DNA from: Immundisolibacteraceae bacterium
GTDB taxonomy: Bacteria > Pseudomonadota > Gammaproteobacteria > Immundisolibacterales > Immundisolibacteraceae
Assembly: GCA_019090185.1 (NCBI GenBank)
Contig: JAHRWJ010000074.1
Span: forward strand, 1 to 8,897
DNA: 8,897 nt
Direction of reading: 5' to 3'
Shown: one piece after another, positions 1-6,073 of the stretch
Layout of the letters: every line of letters begins with the position of its first letter
How positions within the stretch are numbered: position 1 is the first letter of the stretch
Notes under the pieces: generated by a model
What the model was told of the DNA's origin: nothing
What the model saw: the letters and a program-made list of their open reading frames with translations, nothing else
Databases searched by the model: none
Translations under genes and position numbers: made by a program

Positions 1-666
1 ATATTGACGGTTAACTATAGCGATGGCCGTTTGGCAGACACCTATGCTTATATCAAAAGTATTCGTAGAGTTCGTCGACTCTCTAGTGGTGCCTGGGCGG
101 ACCCGGTTTCTGCGACCGATTTCCTAACCGATGAGACGTTCGGAATCAACCTGGAGCCGACCTGGTACAAGAACTGGAAGATTGTCGGTTCTCGCTGGAT
201 AATGGCTGTGGCTCACGGTCAAATTAGAGGGCTAGATCTGAGTAAAAGTGATCCAGCGGAAAGATTCCCTGACATGCGTTTAGATGAAGCTCCTTACTGG
301 AACTTTAATGAAGTTTGGGAGCCTCGTGAAGTTTGGATGCTAGAGGCGACCCCGCCAGAAAGTCATCTCAACAGTAAACGGCTGCTCCATGTCGACAAAG
401 ACGTTAATGCGCCAATGATGTCCTGGATAGAAAGCTTTGATCGTAAGGGCGAGCTGTGGCGCGTGTCAGCGCTAGCCTATAACGACCAGGATATCCGCTT
501 AGATTCTGGCCAATCTGGGGTGGGTATTTCAATTGTTGGGGTTTACGACGTTCAACGATTGCACGCTACGGTGTTATACCGATCTGAAGATGGCTGGAAA
601 TATAATCCGCCTGACGCACAGAAAGCCGACTTTACGCCTGAATCACTACCAAGGTCTTTACGTTAA
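1..666 (+). CDS. DUF1329 family protein, C-terminal part (5' end outside window)
   Basis: The frame is open from base 1 to the TAA at 664-666 (221 codons). The TTG at base 4 is not a credible start, because it falls inside a conserved domain and family members run to about 450 residues; roughly the C-terminal half is present. DUF1329 hallmarks are visible: an arginine-rich IKSIRRVRRLSSG segment, a DETFGIN stretch followed by a WKIVGSRW strand, then EVWMLEAT, a KRLLHVDKD strand and a GELWRV strand near the end. The pattern is beta-rich with no membrane segment. DUF1329 proteins are secreted to the periplasm or outer membrane, are sometimes labelled outer-membrane lipoprotein-sorting (LolA/LolB-like) proteins, and usually follow a DUF1302 gene, which would lie upstream of this window. 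The biochemical function is unknown. A strong terminator follows 34 bases after the stop. Family assignment is confident; the role is inferred from gene context. Confidence 0.85.
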   Translation: MLTVNYSDGRLADTYAYIKSIRRVRRLSSGAWADPVSATDFLTDETFGINLEPTWYKNWKIVGSRWIMAVAHGQIRGLDLSKSDPAERFPDMRLDEAPYWNFNEVWEPREVWMLEATPPESHLNSKRLLHVDKDVNAPMMSWIESFDRKGELWRVSALAYNDQDIRLDSGQSGVGISIVGVYDVQRLHATVLYRSEDGWKYNPPDAQKADFTPESLPRSLR

Positions 667-700
667 TTTGGTTTCAATATAATGGTTGGGCAGTAATGTT

Positions 701-738
701 GGGGCGCTCAACACAACGCTGTTGAGTGCCCCTTTTTT
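701..738 (+). terminator. Rho-independent terminator after the DUF1329 gene
   Basis: A 12-bp stem (701-712 with 721-732, starting GGGGCGCTCAAC, one G-T wobble) encloses the 8-nt loop ACAACGCT and runs directly into six T (733-738). It lies 35 bases past the DUF1329 stop, so that transcript should end here and the downstream Ycf48-like gene should need its own promoter. Confidence 0.92.
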
Positions 739-776
739 AATGTCGCCAACGCCTCTCTATTATTGCGTTAGAAGTG

Positions 777-789
777 CGATCAGTGATCG
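777..789. repeat. 13-base palindrome CGATCA-G-TGATCG
   Basis: The symmetry is perfect apart from the unpaired central G. It lies 39 bases after the terminator T-run and about 165 bases upstream of the candidate -10. It could be a regulator half of this intergenic region or chance; no T-run follows, so it is not a terminator. Confidence 0.25.
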
Positions 790-864
790 GCTCATTGGCC
801 ACTTTAGTTCTACTCGACGTTGACGTGGATGTTCTCAAAATCACGCTAGACAAGGCGGTAACCT

Positions 865-881
865 GTTAATAATTAATTAAC
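865..881. repeat. Inverted repeat GTTAAT-N5-ATTAAC, possible operator
   Basis: Two perfect 6-base arms (865-870 and 876-881) flank AATTA. The arm length and 17-base span suit a homodimeric helix-turn-helix regulator, and the site sits about 65 bases upstream of the best -10 candidate. The symmetry is seen directly; the operator role is inferred, and chance symmetry is possible in AT-rich DNA. Confidence 0.3.
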
Positions 882-920
882 ATTCTGACTTGTGGGTCGA
901 TATATTTTATGGGCAATATA

Positions 921-949
921 CGGTTTTAAGGCGCAAATATTTATATAAT
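921..949 (+). promoter_or_regulatory. Candidate sigma-70 promoter for the Ycf48-RND unit
   Basis: A perfect TATAAT occurs at 944-949 in an AT-rich stretch. The sequence 16-18 bases upstream (CGGTTT, GGTTTT) matches the -35 consensus poorly, and there is no extended -10 TG. Because the strong terminator at 701-738 isolates the downstream genes, a promoter must lie somewhere in 739-1252; this is the best candidate I can see. Confidence 0.3.
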
Positions 950-1241
950 GTTGATTAGAAATGTTCCAACGAGGATGTCCTGATATCACGTTGGGAGGTT
1001 GGTTTTAGCCAAACAGCCCTCAATTTTGGTTTGGGGGATAAAAACAAAGTTAAACGTAGCTTGCCGATTTTTTAAATGGCAGGGTTAGAGGAGTTGTACA
1101 GTAAGGAGCGCTTGGTTTCAGAAATGGCCTCCACTGGTTCGCTTTAGGTCTTGTGATGGTATTGCTCGATTCGATGGCAACCAGCCTAAAACTTAATCTA
1201 GACGTCGTTATGGAGTTAACAGTTAAAAATGGTGGCTAAAC

Positions 1242-1246
1242 AGAGG
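1242..1246 (+). promoter_or_regulatory. Ribosome binding site that favours the ATG at 1253
   Basis: AGAGG (1242-1246) lies 6 bases before ATG 1253. The in-frame upstream ATG at 1229 has only GGAG at 1212-1215, 13 bases away, which is a poor spacing. The later start is therefore preferred, although the earlier one would add eight residues with two more positive charges. Confidence 0.5.
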
Positions 1247-1252
1247 TCAACG

Positions 1253-2230
1253 ATGGAAACCATTCGAAATTTGGTTACTCCCCTTGCAGTGGTTGCTGCG
1301 TTGGGTGGTTTATCAACAGTCGAGGTGGAACTTCCAGAAGTTTTTGTAGAAGCGCAATCTATTGAGTTGCGTGATCGGTTTTATGACCTGGTGACTCCTA
1401 GTGAGCATGTGGTTTGGGCGGTCGGTAAAAGCGGCAAGATCATTCGTAGTAATGATCAAGCGCACTCTTTCAGTGTGCAGAACACGCCGACTATTTCCCA
1501 CCTGCAGTCGATCTCCGCCTGGGATGATAGGCGGGCCGTGGTGGTCGGTAACAACGGCACTACATTGAATACATCGGACGGCGGCGTTACCTGGGATATT
1601 GTTAAAGCCCCACTTAACGATATTGGTAATAAGATATTTAGCGTAGATATTGCTCCCAATGGCCGGGTTTGGGCGACAGCGGAATTTGGATCTGTGCTTT
1701 TTAGTGATGATAAAGGCAAAAGTTGGACTCGGGTTGGTACCGATGAAGATGTCGCCTGGAATGATGTTGGTTTCGCCGCCGATGGTCGCGTCTGTGTCAT
1801 CGGTGAGTTTGGCGGACTAGCCTGCAGCGATGATTCGGGAGATAGTTGGCAACGTAAGGACTCTCCAGTTGAAAATAGCATGATGGGCATTGCATTTAGC
1901 GATGGTCATCACGGCGTAGGGGTAGGCCTCAATGGCAAACTGATTCGAACGGACGATGCTGGCGAGACCTGGCGGTTGGTTGAGAGTCCCACTAGCAAGC
2001 AGTTCTACGGGCTTGCATGGGATGACGATAAATGGTTGATCGTCGGCGAAAAAGGGGCGCTGCTGACCTATTACCCAGAGCAGGATAGCTGGACCACCGA
2101 AGACCTTGGGCCCCGTGGCAATATCTGGCACACGGCGGTCGTTGCCAGTCACGACCGAATCTACCTGGCAGGTCAAAAATTGGGTTACACAAAGCAAGGT
2201 GCTTTGGTCCAGTTTGGCCGTGCGCGCTAA
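1253..2230 (+). CDS. Ycf48-like beta-propeller protein (BNR/Asp-box repeats)
   Basis: About 325 residues built from repeats of roughly 40 residues. Each has a G-x-x-G-x-(L/I/V)-(L/I)-x-(S/T) strand followed by an Asp box. Clear Asp boxes are SDGGVTW (108-114), SDDKGKSW (151-158), SDDSGDSW (192-199) and TDDAGETW (233-240). Degenerate copies at both ends suggest a six- or seven-bladed propeller. The N-terminus has a short hydrophobic run (LVTPLAVVAALGG, about 7-19) that could be a weak signal or anchor, so a periplasmic location is likely. The only two cysteines I see (C181, C191) lie ten residues apart in one blade. Cyanobacterial and plant Ycf48 helps photosystem II assembly; nothing here suggests photosynthesis, so that label should not be carried over. 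Homologues often sit beside RND transporters and DUF1302/DUF1329 genes. The RND gene starts 62 bases downstream with no terminator between, so co-transcription is likely. An alternative start is ATG 1229. Confidence 0.85.
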   Translation: METIRNLVTPLAVVAALGGLSTVEVELPEVFVEAQSIELRDRFYDLVTPSEHVVWAVGKSGKIIRSNDQAHSFSVQNTPTISHLQSISAWDDRRAVVVGNNGTTLNTSDGGVTWDIVKAPLNDIGNKIFSVDIAPNGRVWATAEFGSVLFSDDKGKSWTRVGTDEDVAWNDVGFAADGRVCVIGEFGGLACSDDSGDSWQRKDSPVENSMMGIAFSDGHHGVGVGLNGKLIRTDDAGETWRLVESPTSKQFYGLAWDDDKWLIVGEKGALLTYYPEQDSWTTEDLGPRGNIWHTAVVASHDRIYLAGQKLGYTKQGALVQFGRAR

Positions 2231-2292
2231 AACATCCGTATATGAATGGCCGCTAATAGGCTAACCAAACCGAATCGAATTGGAACGTTGTG

Positions 2293-4644
2293 ATGCTTAA
2301 GAAATTTGCAGAAGCTTGTATTGACCGGCGCTGGTTAGTGGTCGGTGTTATGTTTGTTTTGTCCGCGGTTTTTGCCGCGCTGTCTACCCAGGTGAAATTC
2401 AAAACCGAATTTCAGGATCTGTTGCCGGTTTCCCACCAGTACATCACCACCAATGATGAATACAAAGAAACCTTTGGTGGTTCGAATATCGTCAGCATCA
2501 TGGTTGAGGTTGAAGAAGGCGATATTTTTCGCCACGACATTCTTGAGAAAATTCAAAGCATTACCGAGCAGATGAATTTTGTGCCGGCGGTTAATCAGTA
2601 TCAAATAACCTCGTTAGCATCGCGCAAATTGAAAGATATCAAGGCATCGACTTTTGGCATTGAAACGGCGCCACTGATGTTCCCTGATCTGCCTAAAAAT
2701 GATCTCGAAATCGCCCAACTTAAAGAAGCGGTGCTTTCAAATCCGTTGGTTTATGGACGTTACGTTTCTCTGGATCAGAAATCTGCGTTGATAACGGTGG
2801 ACTTCATTGATCGACTTATCGACTACGAGAAAATATTTAACAAGATCACTCAGGTTGTAAAAGACCATGAGAGCGAGGGCGTTAAGGTACGGGCGGTCGG
2901 AGAGCCTATTTTGACCGGGTGGATAATTCATTTCCTACCAGAGACCCTGAAAATATTTGGCTTAACTATTTCAGCGATGGCACTGCTGTTATTTGTCACT
3001 GTGCGTACGTTTCGCGGCGTCCTGCTGCCAATGTTGGCTGGTGCGATTAGTGGCTCCTGGGCTCTGGGTATGGCGGCGCTGCTTGGCGTAAACTTTGACC
3101 CGCTAATCATCGTTATTGCGTTTTTGGTTTCTGCCAGGGTTATCTCACATGCGGTCCAGCTTTCTACAGCGTTTGACGATGAGGTGGCCCGAGGGCTTAC
3201 GGCGATAGAGGCAGCTAAGGCGAGTATGACCGCCCTTTTTCGCCCCGGTATGCTCGGCGTTGCAACTGATACAGCAGCGGTGATGGTGGTTTACATCATG
3301 CCGATGCCATTGCTTAAAAAGACCGCGATTATCGGCAGTATCTGGGTATCAACCATAGCGTTGTCGGCGATTGTGCTCACACCCGTACTACTTTCATGGG
3401 TCAAAAGACCGGGCAAAGTGGACTTCCCGGTGAACACCAGTTTAGTGATCGAGAAAATACTTAACCGATGCGCTGATGTGGTGATCGGTCGTGGTGCCTG
3501 GGTAATCGCGGGATTATCAGTATTCATTTTTCTTACCGCCGGCTATTTTGCTTTCAATGTGACCGTTGGTGATGCAAACCCTGGATCGCCCCTGTTATGG
3601 CCAGATTCTCGCTATAACCAGGACGCGAGCGCGATTAATAAGGCATTCCAGGGTAGTGATCGAATGTTCGTGGTTGTTGAGGGCAAGCAGGGTGATGTTC
3701 TCAAGCAGCCCAAAACTTTACACAACATGGAAAACTTTCAACGTTATCTGGAAAATCAACCGGAAATTGGCGGAACAGTTTCGCTAGTGGATTTGATTGG
3801 CCCGGTTAATGTCAGCTTGCACGAAGGTAACAAGCGGTTTGATGAATATGGCTCTGAGGCTAACATCAATGGAGAGCTGGTCTATATGTACTTGCAGGGT
3901 TCAGACCCTGGTGATATTGATCGTTTTTCCGATGTGAATTACCAGGTCGGTGCGGTGACCGCCTATTTTAGAGACCATAAGGGCGAAACCATCCGTACGG
4001 CGATCTCCCGGATCAAGACTTATATTGCGGATAACCCGCTGGAGAATGCCGAATATAGGTTGGCTGGTGGCCTAATTGGCGTGCTTGCCGCGGTGAATGA
4101 GGAAATCTTTCGAGGTCAAGTCGAGAGCATCGCGCTGGCACTGTTGGTTCTGTTCGTTTTGTCCGCGATCGCCTATCGTTCCACGGTTGCGGGATTGTTT
4201 TTTATCCCGCTGGTGTTGATGTCCAATGCGGTTACGTTTGCATTCATGTATTGGCAGGATATCGGTATGAATATCAACACTTTGCCAGTTGCTGCATTGG
4301 GCATCGGGCTGGGTGTAGATTACGCTTTTTACATCGTTGATGGCGTTCGTGAACGCTATATCGAGAATCGTGATAAGGATGCAGCGTTACGCGGATCCTT
4401 GTTGACTGCGGGTCGAGGAGTGCTGGTTACCGGAACGACTATGATCCTTAGTGTTTTGCTCTGGTATAATTCATCTCTGAGGTTTCAGGCCGAAATGGGT
4501 TTGTTGATTGGGCTTTGGCTCGCAGTTTCAGCTATCAGTTCGATTTTCTTGATCCCCGCGATGATTTCTATCATCAAGCCAGCATTTATTTTCGATGTTG
4601 ATGAGTTGGATGGGAATGCGGAAGCGTCGGCAACCACCGCGTAG
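2293..4644 (+). CDS. RND superfamily (MMPL/HAE3-type) inner-membrane transporter
   Basis: A 783-residue protein with the duplicated RND layout. TM1 (about 14-31) precedes a periplasmic domain (to about 215), then TM2-TM6 (about 218-368). TM7 (about 403-421) precedes a second periplasmic domain, then TM8-TM12 (about 610-760). The total length and single-chain design suit the hydrophobe/MMPL-like group rather than AcrB-type pumps of about 1,040 residues. TM10 carries the GVDY pair (D676-Y677) expected for proton relay. The matching place in TM4 has Ser-His (S285-H286, ARVISHAVQ) instead. These proteins usually move lipids or other hydrophobic molecules with proton motive force; the substrate here is unknown. 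A GTG lies directly before the ATG at 2293; ATG is preferred, with GGAA at 2282-2285 seven bases upstream. It probably shares a transcript with the Ycf48-like gene. The C-terminal tail is short, acidic and cytoplasmic. Confidence 0.9.
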   Translation: MLKKFAEACIDRRWLVVGVMFVLSAVFAALSTQVKFKTEFQDLLPVSHQYITTNDEYKETFGGSNIVSIMVEVEEGDIFRHDILEKIQSITEQMNFVPAVNQYQITSLASRKLKDIKASTFGIETAPLMFPDLPKNDLEIAQLKEAVLSNPLVYGRYVSLDQKSALITVDFIDRLIDYEKIFNKITQVVKDHESEGVKVRAVGEPILTGWIIHFLPETLKIFGLTISAMALLLFVTVRTFRGVLLPMLAGAISGSWALGMAALLGVNFDPLIIVIAFLVSARVISHAVQLSTAFDDEVARGLTAIEAAKASMTALFRPGMLGVATDTAAVMVVYIMPMPLLKKTAIIGSIWVSTIALSAIVLTPVLLSWVKRPGKVDFPVNTSLVIEKILNRCADVVIGRGAWVIAGLSVFIFLTAGYFAFNVTVGDANPGSPLLWPDSRYNQDASAINKAFQGSDRMFVVVEGKQGDVLKQPKTLHNMENFQRYLENQPEIGGTVSLVDLIGPVNVSLHEGNKRFDEYGSEANINGELVYMYLQGSDPGDIDRFSDVNYQVGAVTAYFRDHKGETIRTAISRIKTYIADNPLENAEYRLAGGLIGVLAAVNEEIFRGQVESIALALLVLFVLSAIAYRSTVAGLFFIPLVLMSNAVTFAFMYWQDIGMNINTLPVAALGIGLGVDYAFYIVDGVRERYIENRDKDAALRGSLLTAGRGVLVTGTTMILSVLLWYNSSLRFQAEMGLLIGLWLAVSAISSIFLIPAMISIIKPAFIFDVDELDGNAEASATTA

Positions 4645-4651
4645 TTTTGTT

Positions 4652-4683
4652 GACCCCTGGGCGTTGGCCCAAGCAACGGGGTC
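4652..4683 (+). terminator. Imperfect hairpin after the RND gene (weak or partial terminator)
   Basis: GACCCC (4652-4657) pairs with GGGGTC (4678-4683), and TGGGC (4658-4662) with GCCCA (4667-4671), leaving loop GTTG and a 6-base bulge AGCAAC. A competing fold pairs CGTTG (4662-4666) with CAACG (4674-4678). No T-run follows, so it is not a classical intrinsic terminator; it could be an mRNA 3'-end stabiliser or a partial stop. The Rieske gene begins 26 bases later and may receive read-through. Confidence 0.35.
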
Positions 4684-4709
4684 TTAACCGATAATGTAAG
4701 GCAGAGGTA

Positions 4710-5024
4710 ATGGCCGAATTAATTAAATTGTGTGCAACAGGCGATGTAAAGGAGGAATCTCCTTTACAGGTGAGCCCCGAAGGATACCCACAGTTGTCTG
4801 TGTGGGAGTTCGAAGGCCAGTATTACGTAGTTGATGATATGTGTACCCACGGCATGGCCTGGATGAGTGATGGCTATCAGGAGGGCGAGGAGATTGAATG
4901 TCCTTTCCACGGTGGTCGTTTCGGGCTGAAAACAGGTGAACCTACCGCATTCCCATGTGTGGTGCCAATCAAGAACTATCCCGTGACGATTGATGATGGC
5001 CAGGTCTGTATTACAAAGGAATAA
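4710..5024 (+). CDS. Rieske [2Fe-2S] ferredoxin of ring-hydroxylating dioxygenase type
   Basis: The 104-residue length is typical for NahAb/BphA3-type ferredoxins, which pass electrons from a reductase to the terminal oxygenase in the cytoplasm. The cluster ligands are plain: C45-T-H47 and C64-P-F-H67, that is CxH-x16-CxxH, set in DDMCTHG and ECPFHGGRF. The flanking MSDGYQEG and FGLKTGEP segments and the late KNYPV strand also match the family. There is no signal peptide or membrane anchor, which separates it from respiratory Rieske subunits. TAAGG (4697-4701) lies 8 bases before the ATG. No oxygenase or reductase subunit is adjacent, so it is an orphan component here; a nitrite-reductase small subunit (NirD-like) is less likely given the intact ligands. 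A perfect 10-bp inverted repeat lies inside codons 12-20. The gene has its own terminator downstream. Confidence 0.92.
   Translation: MAELIKLCATGDVKEESPLQVSPEGYPQLSVWEFEGQYYVVDDMCTHGMAWMSDGYQEGEEIECPFHGGRFGLKTGEPTAFPCVVPIKNYPVTIDDGQVCITKE
4745..4768 (+). repeat. Perfect 10-bp hairpin inside the ferredoxin gene, burying an SD-like run
   Basis: TGTAAAGGAG (4745-4754) is the exact reverse complement of CTCCTTTACA (4759-4768), with loop GAAT (4755-4758). The 5' arm and loop contain AAAGGAGG, close to the ideal anti-16S match, and an in-frame GTG (codon 21) begins at 4770. The pairing is seen directly; any effect on translation is inference. Confidence 0.6.
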
Positions 5025-5070
5025 CAGCTAGTACTGGCGTCTTTTTGGCCAGCATAGTGGAGTTTTTGAA

Positions 5071-5096
5071 AGCCGGGCAGTGATGCTCGGCTTTTT
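5071..5096 (+). terminator. Rho-independent terminator after the Rieske ferredoxin
   Basis: A 9-bp stem (5071-5079 AGCCGGGCA with 5084-5092 TGCTCGGCT, one wobble pair) has the tight loop GTGA and runs into Ts ending at 5096. It closes the ferredoxin transcript 46 bases after its stop. Confidence 0.9.
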
Positions 5097-5160
5097 ACGT
5101 TCTGCAGCCAGGTTTGGGTTGTAGCTTGTTGAGGCCAACAACTTGGTTCGCGCCTGTATC

Positions 5161-5199
5161 CGTTGATGTTCGGTGATATGCTTTGCTGCATGATCAACG
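5161..5199 (+). repeat. Inverted repeat CGTTGAT...ATCAACG upstream of the isomerase
   Basis: Seven-base perfect arms (5161-5167 and 5193-5199) enclose 25 bases that contain a nested ATGC/GCAT pair (5178-5181 with 5188-5191). It lies 46 bases before the isomerase start and could be an operator or a leader stem. I see no convincing -10/-35 pair nearby. A separate small hairpin, TTGTTG-AGGC-CAACAA, sits at 5126-5141. Confidence 0.3.
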
Positions 5200-5245
5200 A
5201 TGGTCGGTTTACCCTAATTTCAAAATATCGTCAGGAGAATTTAAT

Positions 5246-5842
5246 ATGAGTAAGGTGCTATCGCTCTACTTCGATTTTATCAGTCCGTTTAGTTATCTCT
5301 GTCACACCCAGCTACCCGCGCTGGTCAGTAAGTATGGTTATTCGATTGAATACAACGTCATGGACATTCCAACAGCGAAGCTGGCGGCTGGAAACTATGG
5401 CCCGTCTAATCAAAAAGTTAAGCCTAAAATTCGGGCCCTGATGCAAGATTTGAATCGTTGGGCTGCCGAATACGACGTTCCTTTTGCCTTCCCAAGCGGG
5501 ATGGTTGGCAAGCGTATCAACGCTGGCACTTTTTTTGCGATTGATAAGGGCCAGGCAGAAGCCTATGTAACCCAATGTTTCCACGAGCTATGGGGCGTAG
5601 GTGGCCAGGATTCGGATGATGACGCGCTGCTGGGCAGGATTGCCACAGACCTGGGTTGGGACGCGGCCGAATTTCTCGCTTTTGTAAGTTCTGATGAAGC
5701 TGCCAGCCGTTTTGAGCAGTCCAGGATTAAAGCTCACGCTGCCGGCGTGTTTGGAGCACCGATGATGTTGATCGAAGATCAAATATGGTGGGGTAATGAC
5801 AGAATGATGTTTGTTGAACAGTATTTGCAGGCGAAGGGGTAA
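5246..5842 (+). CDS. 2-hydroxychromene-2-carboxylate isomerase family protein (DsbA/GST-kappa fold)
   Basis: A 198-residue protein close in length and motif order to NahD, the isomerase that uses glutathione to convert 2-hydroxychromene-2-carboxylate to trans-o-hydroxybenzylidenepyruvate in naphthalene breakdown. The N-terminal YFDFISPFSYL strand-turn carries the serine (S13) expected to contact the glutathione thiol. GNYGPSN, DLNRWA and the KRINAG segment follow as in NahD. GVFGAP (167-172) provides the cis-proline loop of the thioredoxin fold, and WWGND (181-185) is the usual C-terminal signature. There is no CxxC, so it is not a disulfide oxidoreductase. The start is set by AGGAG (5233-5237), 8 bases before ATG 5246; a longer in-frame start at 5183 would add 21 residues unlike the family and has no good binding site. 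It is a single-gene unit between two terminators. The exact substrate is uncertain because the family is broad. Confidence 0.88.
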   Translation: MSKVLSLYFDFISPFSYLCHTQLPALVSKYGYSIEYNVMDIPTAKLAAGNYGPSNQKVKPKIRALMQDLNRWAAEYDVPFAFPSGMVGKRINAGTFFAIDKGQAEAYVTQCFHELWGVGGQDSDDDALLGRIATDLGWDAAEFLAFVSSDEAASRFEQSRIKAHAAGVFGAPMMLIEDQIWWGNDRMMFVEQYLQAKG

Positions 5843-5879
5843 GTTCTAAGTAGGGCATTGCCCTGAGCTACGTAAAGGG

Positions 5880-5903
5880 GCCCGGCTGATGTCGGGCTTT
5901 TTT
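5880..5903 (+). terminator. Rho-independent terminator after the isomerase gene
   Basis: GCCCGGC (5880-5886) pairs with GTCGGGC (5891-5897) through one wobble, with loop TGAT and six T at 5898-5903. A small AGGGC-ATT-GCCCT hairpin (5852-5864) precedes it. Confidence 0.88.
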
Positions 5904-6073
5904 ATGTCTAGCGTTACGGTTTACGGCAAGATAGGCCGACTTTGTCGGTGATGGTTGGATGAAGAGGATTCTCCTCGGTCGATCTGGTTAGTGACAGATG
6001 TCGGCATGAAAATCCAGCAGTTTGCCCGGCTTTTGAGATTGGTCCTGAAATGGCAGGCATAATTGGCTTTCTG

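Larger units (their letters stand above)
739..1252. other. Non-coding leader between DUF1329 and the Ycf48-like gene
   Basis: About 510 bases without a convincing gene. It is AT-rich around 860-960. It holds a 13-base odd-centred palindrome CGATCA-G-TGATCG (777-789), an inverted repeat GTTAAT-N5-ATTAAC (865-881), a looser TATATT/AATATA pair (901-906 with 915-920) and a perfect TATAAT at 944-949. A small hairpin (1017-1023 with 1031-1037, stem CCCTCAA/TTGGGGG) has no T-run after it. The only open frames are of 23 and 27 codons (1076-1147, 1156-1239) and lack good ribosome binding sites. The likely content is the promoter and operators of the propeller-RND unit, with a long 5' leader of roughly 300 bases if transcription begins near 956. 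Confidence 0.5.

Noticed and set aside
1076..1239. Two short open frames in the leader (1076-1147, 23 codons; 1156-1239, 27 codons overlapping the Ycf48-like start region).
   Set aside because: No good ribosome binding site before either, no recognisable peptide, and frames this short are expected by chance. A leader-peptide role cannot be excluded but has no positive support.
1456..2197. Minus-strand open frames opposite the Ycf48-like gene (1456-1890 and 1817-2197).
   Set aside because: They lie wholly antisense to a gene with clear repeats and family signatures, and their translations show no domain-like pattern.
1253..2230. Photosystem II assembly role suggested by the Ycf48 name.
   Set aside because: No photosynthesis genes are in the window and the context is a gammaproteobacterial envelope cluster; the similarity is at the propeller-repeat level only.
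5183..5245. Longer N-terminus for the isomerase starting at ATG 5183.
   Set aside because: The extra 21 residues are unlike the family, overlap the inverted repeat, and have no good binding site, whereas AGGAG is correctly placed before ATG 5246.
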